Notes: a model not told the origin generated them from the letters alone. A stretch of 64,000 nucleotides of DNA from Microbacterium abyssi (GCF_015277895.1 NZ_CP063815.1:3203288-3267287); one strand, 5' to 3'; shown: positions 50,750-60,125, counted from the stretch's first letter. Made by a program: numbers and translations.

Positions 50750-52255
50750 CTATTCCCCCGGAACGAGGAACCCGTCCCGCACGAGCTCGCGGATGCGTGG
50801 CTCGAGCTCGCTCCACAACTCGGCCAGCGGCACCTCGAACAGGTCGGCGAGGGCCGCGGCGATCTGCGACACGGTGAGCTCGCCGTCGCACGCGCCGACG
50901 AACCCGGCGAGCGCGGAATCCGCCGCGATCGTGCGCCCGAACCCGCCGCCCTGACGAAGCTCGATCACGCTCGGGTCATCGTTGCCGGGCATGTAATGCC
51001 GCGCCTCGGTGACATCGGTTGCCGTCACGAGCGTCTGCGGGATGCCGGCGCCCAGGACATCGTGCGCGGCCAGCCCGTCGCGCAGCGCACGCCCCGGAGC
51101 CGAAAGCGGCTGAGACAGCGTCTCGAAGCGGCGCAGCGGGTCGCGGCCGGCCGGAGCCCGACGCAGCAGCACGTACCCGAACCCGATCGCGGTGACGCCC
51201 CGCGCGGCGAAGTCATCCAGCCAGGCCTCCAGCATCCGCCCGAAAGCGGCCTCGCGCGGCGTCGTGCCGCCGTCGCGGATCCACAGCTCGGCGTAGGCGA
51301 GCGGCGTCAGCTCCTCGCGCTGGATGACCCAGGCGTCGAGGCCGGAATCGATCCACGACTCGAGGCGCTGCAGACCGTCGCCGGAGTCGAGCGACTCCCA
51401 GTTGCCGAGCAGCTGCGCGACGCCGCCGGGTGTGAGGTGCTCCGGCGCCTGCCGCATGAACTGCTCGACCAGCGCATCGCCGATGAGGCCGCCGTCGCGG
51501 TACTCGTATGCCGTGACCCCGTCCACTCGCGGCGTGATGACGAACGGCGGGTTCGAGACGATGAGATCGAACGCCTCGCCGGCGACGGGCTCGAACATGC
51601 TCCCGTGTCGGAAGGTGATGTTGCTCACGCCGTTCAGCCGGGCGTTCAGCGCGGCGAAGGCGAGTGCACGAGCAGAGACGTCCGTCGCGACGACCTCCCC
51701 GGCGTGACGGGCGACCAGCAGCGCCTGGATTCCGCATCCGGTGCCGAGATCCAGCGCCCGGGAGACGGGAACGGGCACGATCAGCTCAGCGAGCGTGCGA
51801 GATGCCCCGCCCACGCCGAGCACGTGATCGGCGGGCAGCTCGGTGCCGAGCGCCAGCTCGTCGAGGTCGCTGGCGATCCACCACTCGCCGATCCCGTCGG
51901 CATCGACGAACGACTGCGGTCGCAGCAACGCCGTGGGCACGAGATCGTCACCGGCCGCACGCGCGAGCCCCACTGCGGCGAGACCGTCGACGCCGAGTCG
52001 CGGCAACGCCGCCGCGACCGCGGCAGCAGGCTGCGGCATCCCAAGCATGAGAAGGCGACCGAGCGTCGCGAGTACGTCGTCGTCGCCTGCGATCGCACGC
52101 AGCATGGGTTCGCGCACACCGCGGCCCAGCGCGTCGTCGGCCTCTTCACCCCACAGCCGCCGAAGCGGTTCGGAGCGGTAGTCGGCAGCATCCAGATCGG
52201 CGGCGAGCGCGGCGACGAGAGCGGGATCGGGGACGGGCGGAAGTGCGTCTGACAC
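50750..52255 (-). CDS. Class I SAM-dependent methyltransferase (N6-adenine/PrmC-like, NPPF motif)
   Basis: 501 aa. An N-terminal helical region of about 140 residues precedes the Rossmann core: motif I ALDLGTGCGIQALLVARHA, then VVATDVSARALAFAALNARLN, and the catalytic VSNPPFVITPR, which marks methylation of a planar amide or amino nitrogen (RsmC, PrmC or DNA/RNA N6-adenine types). A 180-residue C-terminal extension ends with a winged-helix-like segment. Target unknown. GTG 52255 follows -10 TAGAGT (52268-52263) by 7 nt. Divergent from the DUF6049 gene. Confidence 0.82.
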   Translation of the reverse strand: MSDALPPVPDPALVAALAADLDAADYRSEPLRRLWGEEADDALGRGVREPMLRAIAGDDDVLATLGRLLMLGMPQPAAAVAAALPRLGVDGLAAVGLARAAGDDLVPTALLRPQSFVDADGIGEWWIASDLDELALGTELPADHVLGVGGASRTLAELIVPVPVSRALDLGTGCGIQALLVARHAGEVVATDVSARALAFAALNARLNGVSNITFRHGSMFEPVAGEAFDLIVSNPPFVITPRVDGVTAYEYRDGGLIGDALVEQFMRQAPEHLTPGGVAQLLGNWESLDSGDGLQRLESWIDSGLDAWVIQREELTPLAYAELWIRDGGTTPREAAFGRMLEAWLDDFAARGVTAIGFGYVLLRRAPAGRDPLRRFETLSQPLSAPGRALRDGLAAHDVLGAGIPQTLVTATDVTEARHYMPGNDDPSVIELRQGGGFGRTIAADSALAGFVGACDGELTVSQIAAALADLFEVPLAELWSELEPRIRELVRDGFLVPGE

Positions 52256-52301
52256 GGCCGTCACTCTACGCGCCTTCAGGCATCCCCGAACGCGCCCGCC
52301 T

Positions 52302-52307
52302 AGAATT
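52302..52307 (+). promoter_or_regulatory. -10 element of the DUF6049 gene
   Basis: TAGAAT lies 55 nt before the TTG start at 52363 and gives a short leader with GAGGA near the start codon. The opposite gene has its own -10 38 bp away, so the 107-bp region is a compact divergent promoter. Confidence 0.4.
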
Positions 52308-52362
52308 ACGGCGTCACAACTCACGGGTTCGCCGCCGCGGCACCCGAGGAAGACCAGAGACG

Positions 52363-54462
52363 TTGATCAGCCCCCGAATCGGAAGCGGTGCCCGCGCGCA
52401 CCGCTTCGCACGCGTCGCCGCGGTGTTCGCGCTCGCGTTCGGGCTGATCGCCACCCCGCATTTCAGCGCGCCGACAGCGACCGCGTCGGCGACGCCCGCG
52501 CCCGAGGACGAGGGCACGGCGCGCCTGTCGCTGTCGGCCGGAGTGCACGGCGTCGTGCAACCCGACACCCCGCTGACCACGTCCGTGATCATCGACAACG
52601 GCAGCGACGAGACGATCACGCCGGGTGTCATCACCATCGAGATCAACACGACGCCCCTCGACGACGCCGCGGCGCTGGCCGCCTGGCTCGACGCCGACGA
52701 GGCGGAGGGCGCCTTCACCTCTCTCGGCACCGAGGAGTCCGTGGACGTCCCGGCGTCCGAGACGTCCACGGCGTTCGTAAGCGCGAGCGCCACGGCCCTG
52801 AACGGTCTCGACGCCGGCGTCTACCCGATCCGCGCGAGCCTCATCGGCGACGACGCACCCGGGACGCTCACCGCAACCAGCGTCCTCATCCTCGACGCCG
52901 GCAACAGCCCGCAGGTCGCGGTGCTCGTGCCGATCACAGCATCTCCAGCGGACGGCGCCCTGCTCACGGCGGACGAGCTCACTGAGCTCACCGATCCCGA
53001 CGGCGCGCTCACTGCGCAGCTGGACGGCGTCACGGGGACCTCCGCCGTGCTCGCGATCGACCCGCTCATCCCCGCCTCGATCCGAGCCCTCGGCACTGCC
53101 GCACCGGTGAGCGCGGTCACCTGGCTGACCCGGATGGAAGCGCTCTCGAACGAGCGCTTCACCCTGCAGGCCGGCGATGCGGATGCCACGGTGCAGGCCC
53201 GCGCGGGCCTCCCCGAGCTGCTCGCGCCCCTGCCGCTGAACTCCCTCCTCACCCCCGATAACTTCTTGGCGACGGACACCACATCGACGTCCACACCCAC
53301 GCCCACGCCGACCCCCTCCCCGTCGACGACGCCTGCCGAGCCGGATCTTCCCACCACCGAAGAGCTCACGTCGGTACCCAGTGCGCAGCCCGGCATCCTG
53401 TGGCCGCTCGGCGGCGCCCAGGAGACCGATCTGGCGACGTTCGACGCCTACCTCGGCACCGACGTCACGACGATCCTGCCGTCCACCTCGTTTGCGGCGA
53501 CGCCGAGCGCGGTCGTCGAGGTCGACGGCCATCGCGTGCTCGTGACGGACGCCGACGCCTCTGCGAGCCTGTCGGACGCCGCCGCCACGATCGATGACGC
53601 GGAGCGCGAGCGCGAGATCGCCGAGGCGATGGCCCAGCTCAGCTTTGCCGATCAGTCGTCGCTGCTCGTCGGCCTGGAGCGCGATGAGACCCGCACCGCC
53701 GATGCGCTGCGGGAGGCGATCCTGTCGGTCTCCTCGATCGGTCAGCAGACGAGCTTCGCGGAGCTTCGATCCTCAGCGCCGGCATCCGCCACACTCGACA
53801 GCGAGAGTTCGGACGACCGTGCGGCCGCGCTGAAGAACCTGCTCGCGGACGAGGGCCGGCTGACGTCGTTCTCCTCGATCCTGGAGGACCCGCTCGTCCT
53901 CCTCTCCCCCGAACGACTCGCGATCATGCGACTGATCGGCGTCGGCACGGCCGAGACGTTCCCGGTGGACTCCGCGACCCACCGCACCGAGACCACGGCG
54001 ACGCTGAACGCCGTGGGCGTGCAGCAGCCGAGCCCCATTCAGCTGTTCACCGCCGCGGCCCCCTTGCCGGTCTGGGTGCACAACGATCTTCCATGGCCGG
54101 TCACCCTCACCCTCACCTCGGAGCCCTCCGACGCACGCCTGGGCATCCAGCCGCGCACGCCGGTCGAGGCGCAGCCCGCCAGCAACACCCGCGTGAAGGT
54201 CCCGGTCGAGGCGCGCGTCGGCAGCGGAGAGCTCGAGGTGCGATTCGGTCTCGTCTCGCCCACCGGCGTGCAGATCGGACCTGACCAGACCGCGACGGTG
54301 ACGGTTCGCGCCGAGTGGGAGAGCATCGGGCTCGGCATCCTCGGTGGCGTCATCGGGCTGCTGCTCGTCCTGGGCGTCGTCCGCACCATCGTCCGGCGCC
54401 GCAAGGAGCGCGAACCGGATGCTGCGCCCGCTCCGTCCGCCGATTCTGAGCCGACTCCCTGA
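52363..54462 (+). CDS. DUF6049 secreted membrane-anchored protein
   Basis: 699 aa if begun at TTG 52363 (ISPRIGSGARAHRFARVAAVF), the only plausible start near the promoter. The signal peptide has core VAAVFALAFGLIATP and cleaves near TASA. A large extracellular region includes a Thr/Pro/Ser linker (STSTPTPTPTPSP) and a late Ig-like domain (LPVWVHNDLPWPVTLTL). It ends with one helix (GLGILGGVIGLLLVLGVV) and a basic tail. DUF6049 genes sit next to murJ in most actinobacteria and are thought to act with cell-wall synthesis; here the next gene is trxB. Confidence 0.85.
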   Translation: MISPRIGSGARAHRFARVAAVFALAFGLIATPHFSAPTATASATPAPEDEGTARLSLSAGVHGVVQPDTPLTTSVIIDNGSDETITPGVITIEINTTPLDDAAALAAWLDADEAEGAFTSLGTEESVDVPASETSTAFVSASATALNGLDAGVYPIRASLIGDDAPGTLTATSVLILDAGNSPQVAVLVPITASPADGALLTADELTELTDPDGALTAQLDGVTGTSAVLAIDPLIPASIRALGTAAPVSAVTWLTRMEALSNERFTLQAGDADATVQARAGLPELLAPLPLNSLLTPDNFLATDTTSTSTPTPTPTPSPSTTPAEPDLPTTEELTSVPSAQPGILWPLGGAQETDLATFDAYLGTDVTTILPSTSFAATPSAVVEVDGHRVLVTDADASASLSDAAATIDDAEREREIAEAMAQLSFADQSSLLVGLERDETRTADALREAILSVSSIGQQTSFAELRSSAPASATLDSESSDDRAAALKNLLADEGRLTSFSSILEDPLVLLSPERLAIMRLIGVGTAETFPVDSATHRTETTATLNAVGVQQPSPIQLFTAAAPLPVWVHNDLPWPVTLTLTSEPSDARLGIQPRTPVEAQPASNTRVKVPVEARVGSGELEVRFGLVSPTGVQIGPDQTATVTVRAEWESIGLGILGGVIGLLLVLGVVRTIVRRRKEREPDAAPAPSADSEPTP

Positions 54463-54556
54463 CACGAACCCTGCCGGGGAATGCCGCGCGGTTACGATTG
54501 GTTCCTAGCAGTGGGTGCACGCAGGCACGCTGCGGGCACGCGAGAAGAGAGAGCAC

Positions 54557-55528
54557 ATGCGCAAGGTCATCATCATCGGCTCCGGTCCGGCCGGATTCAC
54601 CGCCGCCATCTACGCCGCGCGCGCGAACCTCGAGCCGCTTCTCATCGCGAGCTCGGTCGAGGTCGGCGGTGAGCTGATGAACACCACCGAGGTCGAGAAC
54701 TACCCCGGCTTCCCCGACGGCATCCAGGGCCCCGACCTGATGGCGAAGTTCCAGGCGCAGGCCGAGAGGTTCGGCACCGAGGTCGTCTACGACGACGTGA
54801 CCTCGCTCGACCTCGACGGCACCGTCAAGAAGGTGACGCTGGGCAGCGGCGCGGTGCACGAGGCGCAGACGATCATCTACGCCACCGGCTCGGCCTACCG
54901 CAAGCTCGGCGTCGAGGGCGAAGAGCGCCTGTCCGGCTACGGCGTCTCGTGGTGCGCGACCTGCGACGGCTTCTTCTTCCGCGAGAAGACGATCGCGGTC
55001 GTCGGCGGCGGCGATTCCGCGATGGAGGAGGCCACGTTCCTCACCCGCTTCGCCGACAAGGTCTACGTCATCCACCGCAAGGACACCCTGCGCGCCTCGA
55101 AGATCATGCAGGAGCGGGCGTTCGCGAACGAGAAGATCGAGTTCATCTGGAACAGCGAGGTCACCGAGATCCAGGGCGGGGATGCCGTCACCGGCGTCAC
55201 GCTGCGCTCGACGGTCGATGGATCCACTCGTGAGCTGCCGTTGACGGGCCTCTTCGTCGCGATCGGCAACGACCCGCGCACCCACCTGGTGCACGAGAAG
55301 CTCGATCTCACCGACGCCGGGACGATCTGGGTCGACGGCCGTTCGTCCCGCACCTCAGTGCCCGGTGTATTCGCCGCCGGTGACGTCATCGACCCCATCT
55401 ACCGCCAGGCGATCACCGCCGCCGGCTCAGGAACGGTCGCAGCCCTCGACGCCGAGCACTTCCTCGCCGATCTCGAGGACGCCTCGGTCGAGGTCCCGGC
55501 TGCCGAAGCCGCCGAGATCATCGCCTGA
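54557..55528 (+). CDS. trxB: Thioredoxin-disulfide reductase
   Basis: 323 aa. FAD motif VIIIGSGPAGFTAAIYAARANL, redox pair in SWCATCDGFFF near residue 136, NADPH motif VVGGGDSAMEEATFL, and the C-terminal FAAGDVIDPIYRQAITAAGSG. It regenerates thioredoxin (the next gene) with NADPH in the cytoplasm. The start at ATG 54557 follows a GA-rich ribosome-binding site. TACGAT at 54493-54498 is a candidate -10. Confidence 0.97.
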   Translation: MRKVIIIGSGPAGFTAAIYAARANLEPLLIASSVEVGGELMNTTEVENYPGFPDGIQGPDLMAKFQAQAERFGTEVVYDDVTSLDLDGTVKKVTLGSGAVHEAQTIIYATGSAYRKLGVEGEERLSGYGVSWCATCDGFFFREKTIAVVGGGDSAMEEATFLTRFADKVYVIHRKDTLRASKIMQERAFANEKIEFIWNSEVTEIQGGDAVTGVTLRSTVDGSTRELPLTGLFVAIGNDPRTHLVHEKLDLTDAGTIWVDGRSSRTSVPGVFAAGDVIDPIYRQAITAAGSGTVAALDAEHFLADLEDASVEVPAAEAAEIIA

Positions 55529-55605
55529 GGGAACACTTCCGACGCCGCTGCTGTTGCAGACGGTGAACTTCGATCAGTTCGATCAACAAGAACCAGGAGA
55601 AGCAG

Positions 55606-55929
55606 ATGACTGCCAAGGTAACGAGCCAGGCGACGTTCGAGCAGGACGTGCTGCAGGCCGATGGACCCGTCCTCGTGGACTTCTGGGCCGAATGGTGTGG
55701 TCCGTGTCGCATGGTCGCGCCGGTTCTGGACCAGATCCAGGCCGAGCACCCCGACAAGATCACCATCATGAAGCTCAACGTCGACGAGAACCCCGAGTTG
55801 GCGATGAAGTACCAGATCACGTCGATCCCGGCGATGAAGGTCTTCCAGGGCGGTGAGGTCAAGACGACCATCATCGGCGCGAAGCCGAAGCCCGCGCTCG
55901 AGCAGGATCTCGCCGCGTTCATCGGCTGA
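55606..55929 (+). CDS. trxA: Thioredoxin
   Basis: 107 aa. The active site is FWAEWCGPCRMVAPVL, with the cis-proline in SIPAMKVF. It is the main dithiol carrier, reduced by TrxB from the gene 77 nt upstream. AGGAGAAGCAG precedes the ATG. A terminator follows at 55943. Confidence 0.98.
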   Translation: MTAKVTSQATFEQDVLQADGPVLVDFWAEWCGPCRMVAPVLDQIQAEHPDKITIMKLNVDENPELAMKYQITSIPAMKVFQGGEVKTTIIGAKPKPALEQDLAAFIG

Positions 55930-55942
55930 TCCCGAACGCATC

Positions 55943-55980
55943 AGAGCCCGTCTCTCCCTCTGGAGGGGCGGGCTCTTCTT
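55943..55980 (+). terminator. Intrinsic terminator after trxA
   Basis: AGAGCCCG (55943-55950) pairs with CGGGCTCT (55969-55976), with an inner CCCTC/GAGGG pairing, followed by TTCTT. It lies 14 nt after the trxA stop codon. Confidence 0.88.
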
Positions 55981-55998
55981 GTCGGAGACGTGTGGATG

Positions 55999-56334
55999 CT
56001 ACGACGCGTCGGCGATCGTGGCATCCCACTGGCGGTGACGGGATCCCTCGCCCAGAAGCCCCCACACGGCGGGTGTGAGCTCCGGGTACTCCAACGCGAT
56101 CTGGCGCATCACCCGGTAATTGCGGGCGGCGTTGGGGCGCACACCGTCGTTCGCGGCGATGTTGTCAGCGCGCAGCAGGTAGACGACGAGTTCGTCGACG
56201 CTGGGGAGGTCCTCCATGAAGTCCCACGGGTCCTCGCCGCTCAGCAGCCGCTCCTGGATGAGAACGGCCAGCTCGTCCGATGCCTCGGCGCGCAGCACTT
56301 CGAGGCTGGCCCGGCGTGGAACGGCTTCTGACAT
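55999..56334 (-). CDS. Uncharacterised small protein
   Basis: 111 aa, mostly helical and acidic, with MEDLPSVDELVVYLLRADNIAANDGVRPNAARNYRVMRQIALEYPEL as its clearest stretch. No catalytic motif was recognised. TAGGCT (56346-56341) lies 6 nt before the ATG. Together with the sugar porter it separates trxA from parB. Confidence 0.7.
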   Translation of the reverse strand: MSEAVPRRASLEVLRAEASDELAVLIQERLLSGEDPWDFMEDLPSVDELVVYLLRADNIAANDGVRPNAARNYRVMRQIALEYPELTPAVWGLLGEGSRHRQWDATIADAS

Positions 56335-56343
56335 GCATCCAGC

Positions 56344-57786
56344 CTACGCGCGCTTGCGGCCTCCGCGGCGCGGGAGGTTCACGACATCCGTCATCGTCTC
56401 GAGTTCTCGGCCCTTCGTCTCGGGAACCTGGAAGTACACGAAGAAGAACGACACGATCGCGAAGAACGCGTAGAAGCCGTAGGCGAAGGTGAGGCCGATC
56501 TCGGCGAAGGCCGGGAACGTCGTGGAGATGAAGAAGTTGGCGACCCACTGCGCGGCGGCGGCCACGGCGAGGGCGCCGGCGCGGATGCTGTTCGGGAACA
56601 TCTCCCCCAGCAGCACCCAGACCAGCGGACCCCAGGTGGCGCCGAAGAAGACCACGAAACCGTTCGCGCAGATCAGGGCGATCAGCGACCACGGCTGCGG
56701 CAGCACCACCGCGCCATCCTGCAGGGTGCCGAACGAGAACGCGACGGCCATCATGCCCAGGGTCACGGCCATCCCGATCGATCCTGTGAGCAGCATCGGA
56801 CGCCGCCCGACCTTGTCGACGAGCAGGATCGCAACGATCGTGACGACGATGTTCGTGATCGAGGTGATCACCGAGGTCAGCAGGGCCTGTGACTCCTCGA
56901 ACCCGACTGAGAGCCACAGCGTCGTCGAGTAGTAGAAGATCACGTTGATGCCGACGAACTGCTGGAAGACGCTGAGGAGGATGCCGACCCACACGATCGG
57001 CTTCAGCCCGAACTTGTCGCCGCGGAGGTCCTTCAGCGATTCCTTCTGCTCGGCGTTCAGCGTCTTCCGGATCTCCTCGATCTTGAGGTTCGCATCGGTC
57101 TCACCGGTGAAGTCGAGCAGAACCTGGGACGCCTTGTCGACCTTGCCGCGAGCGACGAGGAAGCGCGGGGATTCCGGCAGGCGCAACGCCATGACGCCGT
57201 AGACGACGGCCGGGATCGCCTCGACCATGAACATCCATCGCCAGGCGTCGATCCCGAACCAGAGCACGTTCGCCGCGGACCCGGCGATGTTCGCGAGGAG
57301 GGCGTTCGAGAGCAGTGCCGTGAAGATACCCGTGACGATCGCGAGTTGCTGGAGAGATCCGAGCCGACCGCGAACCTTGGCCGGAGAGACCTCGGCGATG
57401 TAGGCCGGGGCGATGACGGATGCCGCGCCGACGCCCAGGCCGCCGATCACACGCCAGATGATGAGATCGATCACGCCGAACGCCAGACCGGAACCGATCG
57501 CCGAGACCAGGAAGAGCACAGCGGCGATCAGCATGACCGGGATGCGTCCGAGCTTGTTCGCGAGACTGCCGGCGAACCACGCGCCGACCGCACAGCCGAT
57601 CAGCGCCGATGAGACGGCGAAGCCCTGCAGGCCCGGGCCGAGCTCGAACGCTCCGGCCAGAGCATCCACCGCGCCGTTGATGACCGCGGTGTCGAAACCG
57701 AACAGGAATCCGCCGAGCGCGGCCGCGATGCTGATGCCGATGACTCGGGCGCTGAAGCGTCCGGCTTTGCTCTTGTTCTGAGACAT
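56344..57786 (-). CDS. Sugar porter family MFS transporter
   Basis: 480 aa with twelve membrane helices. Family signatures are ALGGFLFGFDTAVINGAV, GRIPVMLIAAVLF, RVIGGLGVGAASVIAPAYIAEVSPAKVRGRLGSLQQLAI, LPESPRFLVARGK, QQFVGINVIFYYST, and FQVPETKGRELE at the end. It imports a monosaccharide or polyol, probably by H+ symport, similar to XylE/GalP. It follows parB on the same strand, but the 70-bp gap suggests its own promoter. Confidence 0.93.
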   Translation of the reverse strand: MSQNKSKAGRFSARVIGISIAAALGGFLFGFDTAVINGAVDALAGAFELGPGLQGFAVSSALIGCAVGAWFAGSLANKLGRIPVMLIAAVLFLVSAIGSGLAFGVIDLIIWRVIGGLGVGAASVIAPAYIAEVSPAKVRGRLGSLQQLAIVTGIFTALLSNALLANIAGSAANVLWFGIDAWRWMFMVEAIPAVVYGVMALRLPESPRFLVARGKVDKASQVLLDFTGETDANLKIEEIRKTLNAEQKESLKDLRGDKFGLKPIVWVGILLSVFQQFVGINVIFYYSTTLWLSVGFEESQALLTSVITSITNIVVTIVAILLVDKVGRRPMLLTGSIGMAVTLGMMAVAFSFGTLQDGAVVLPQPWSLIALICANGFVVFFGATWGPLVWVLLGEMFPNSIRAGALAVAAAAQWVANFFISTTFPAFAEIGLTFAYGFYAFFAIVSFFFVYFQVPETKGRELETMTDVVNLPRRGGRKRA

Positions 57787-57856
57787 GTGCCCCTCCCCTG
57801 TCTGAGCCCACTCTAGGAGCCAGGAGGATGCCAGAGCGATAAGTGGGCGGTGTCGG

Positions 57857-58834
57857 TCAGGATCCGTACTGCTCTTCACCGAGCTCGGAGAGGATGCGGT
57901 TGAGATCCTGGATCGACGCGAACTCGATCGCGACCTGGCCTTTTCGTGCGCCGAGAGTGATCTTCACCCGGGTGTTCAGGCGGTCGCCGAGCTTGCCGGA
58001 GACCTCGTCGAGGTAGGCCCGGCGGGCGCCCGGCTGCGGCTTGATGCTCTTCGTTCCGGCAACCGGGAGTGCCTTGGCAGCCTGCTCGGTGGCGCGCACC
58101 GAGAGGTCTTCGTTGACGACCTTGTCCGCTAGCTTCCGCATCTGCTCCGGGTCGTCGAGCGAGAGGAGCGCGCGGGCGTGGCCTGCCGAGAGCACGCCGG
58201 CAGCAACGCGCTGCTGAACCGGGACAGGCAGCTTGAGCAGTCGGATCGTGTTGCTGATCTGGGGGCGGGATCGACCGATGCGCGTCGCGAGCTCCTCCTG
58301 AGTGATGCCGAAGTCCTCGAGCAGCTGCTGGTATGCGGATGCCTCTTCCAACGGGTTCAGCTCGGAACGATGCAGGTTCTCAAGGAGTGCGTCTCTGAGG
58401 AGGTTCTCGTCAGCGGTGTCGCGCACGATCGCGGGGATCGCTTCGAGGCCGGCCTCGCGGGCGGCCCTAGTACGCCGCTCGCCCATGATCAGCTCGTAGT
58501 CACCGTCTTCGTTCTTGCGCACGACGACGGGTTGCAGCACCCCGAACTCGCGGACGCTGTGGACGAGTTCAGCGAGATCATCCGAGTCGAAGTGCGTGCG
58601 CGGCTGTCGCGGGTTAGGGACGATCTTGTTCGGATCCACCTGCATCAAGTGGATGCCGGGAACCGATTCGAGCTCGGGCGCGGGCTCTACGGCATCCGCT
58701 GCCTGATCGGCCGGTTCCTCGGCTGCAGGGCGGATCGACCCACCGGGGAAGAACACGTCGACCGGACGCGCCGCCTGGTCGGATACGGGGATGAGGGCGC
58801 CGATTCCACGGCCCAATCCAGTGCGCTTCGCCAT
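57857..58834 (-). CDS. parB: Chromosome-partitioning protein ParB
   Basis: 325 aa. The N terminus KRTGLGRGIGALIP is the ParA-interacting peptide. The CTP-binding region has PNPRQPR and GERRTRAAREAGL (most members have Trp in place of Thr). ENLHRSELNPLEEASAYQQLL and the helix-turn-helix GITQEELATRIGRSRPQISNTIRLLKLP bind parS. It spreads from parS sites as a CTP-dependent clamp and loads SMC near the origin. The start overlaps the parA stop (TGATG), so the pair is translationally coupled. Its targets are the parS copies at 59741-61434. Confidence 0.97.
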   Translation of the reverse strand: MAKRTGLGRGIGALIPVSDQAARPVDVFFPGGSIRPAAEEPADQAADAVEPAPELESVPGIHLMQVDPNKIVPNPRQPRTHFDSDDLAELVHSVREFGVLQPVVVRKNEDGDYELIMGERRTRAAREAGLEAIPAIVRDTADENLLRDALLENLHRSELNPLEEASAYQQLLEDFGITQEELATRIGRSRPQISNTIRLLKLPVPVQQRVAAGVLSAGHARALLSLDDPEQMRKLADKVVNEDLSVRATEQAAKALPVAGTKSIKPQPGARRAYLDEVSGKLGDRLNTRVKITLGARKGQVAIEFASIQDLNRILSELGEEQYGS

Positions 58835-59757
58835 CAGTTCTCCTTGCTCTGCGTCTTCTGGGACGCGATCTCGACAGCGGCCTCGCGATAGGCGATCGCG
58901 CCGGCGGAGGATCCGTCGTAGGCGATCACCGTCTGGCCGAAGCTGGGGGCCTCCGACACCCGTACTGAACGCGGGATCACCGTGTTCAGGACCTGTGTGG
59001 GGAAGTGGGTGCGCACCTCATCGGCTACCTGCTGGGCAAGACGGGTGCGTCCGTCGTACATCGTGAGCAGGATCGTGGAGAGGTGAAGCTCGGGATTGAG
59101 GTGCTTCTGGATCATCTGGATGCTGCCGAGCAGCTGGCTCAGGCCCTCGAGCGCGTAGTACTCGCACTGGATCGGGATGAAGACCTCGGATGCCGCGGTG
59201 AACGCATTGATCGTGAGCAGTCCGAGCGACGGAGGGCAGTCGATGATGACGAAGTCGACGGCGTTGGCTTCGACGTACTGGTCCAGAGCGCGGCGCAGCC
59301 GGTGCTCTCGTGCGACCTGAGAGACCAATTCGATCTCTGCACCGGCGAGGTGGATCGTGCTCGGAGCGCAGAGCAGGTTCTCCGACTCGGGACTCTGCTG
59401 CACGACCTCGGCGAGGGGAACATCGTCGATCAGTACGTCGTAGATGCTCGCGGTATCCGCGTTGTGCGGAACGCCGAGGGCGGTGGAGGCGTTCCCCTGC
59501 GGATCCAGGTCGATCACCAGGACCTTGGCGCCGAAAGATGCGAGCGCGGATGCCACGTTGACGGCGGTCGTCGTCTTGCCGACGCCACCCTTCTGGTTGG
59601 ACACCGTCAGGACGCGTGTGTCGCCGGTGAAGTGGAGTTCGACGTCCGCCAGGTTGCGGCGTCGTGCGCTCAGATCAGCGATCTCGCGTGCCAGGGGCGT
59701 ATCGATCCCGAAAGCCTCGTTCGGCGTAGTCTGCTCGGACTGTTTCACGTGAAACAT
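58834..59757 (-). CDS. parA: Chromosome-partitioning ATPase ParA
   Basis: 307 aa. Deviant Walker A VSNQKGGVGKTTTAVNVA near residue 55, then VLVIDLDPQGNASTALG, VIIDCPPSLGLLTIN, and TMYDGRTRLAQQV. It makes an ATP-dependent DNA-bound gradient that pulls ParB-parS complexes apart. ATG 59757 lies at the end of a perfect parS site, so the first residues MFHVKQ are read from parS; ParB bound there would cover the start region. Confidence 0.96.
   Translation of the reverse strand: MFHVKQSEQTTPNEAFGIDTPLAREIADLSARRRNLADVELHFTGDTRVLTVSNQKGGVGKTTTAVNVASALASFGAKVLVIDLDPQGNASTALGVPHNADTASIYDVLIDDVPLAEVVQQSPESENLLCAPSTIHLAGAEIELVSQVAREHRLRRALDQYVEANAVDFVIIDCPPSLGLLTINAFTAASEVFIPIQCEYYALEGLSQLLGSIQMIQKHLNPELHLSTILLTMYDGRTRLAQQVADEVRTHFPTQVLNTVIPRSVRVSEAPSFGQTVIAYDGSSAGAIAYREAAVEIASQKTQSKEN
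59741..59756. other. parS site 1, overlapping the parA start
   Basis: TGTTTCACGTGAAACA, a perfect 16-bp consensus palindrome; it includes all but the first base of the parA start codon and the next codons. Confidence 0.92.
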
Positions 59758-59954
59758 CCACTCCTCTCGATGGCCGCGTTCCACTCTAATCGCTCCCACC
59801 GACCTTGCCCGCACCGGATTACTCCCCCGCGGATCGTCGAGCGAGCGCGGCGACGCGAACTCTCCTAGCCCGCTGACACTTCGACTCGCTCCGCTCACTC
59901 AAATGCGTTTCGTCTGCGGGCTTCGCCCTCCGCTCAACGACCCACACCCACTGG

Positions 59955-59970
59955 TGTTTCACGTGAAACA
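59955..59970. other. parS site 2
   Basis: TGTTTCACGTGAAACA, a perfect consensus site between R arm 1 and F arm 1 of the array. Confidence 0.92.
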
Positions 59971-60125
59971 CCCCGCTGGGTGAAGGGAAACTACCGCGGT
60001 CGTTGAGCGAGCGCAGCGAGACGAAACGCGTTGAGCGAGAAGCCGCCGGCGACAAGCCGAAACGTCACCAGTTGACGGGGCTTAGTCTGCGGGCTTCGCC
60101 CTCAGCTCAACGGGCCGCAACCTGG

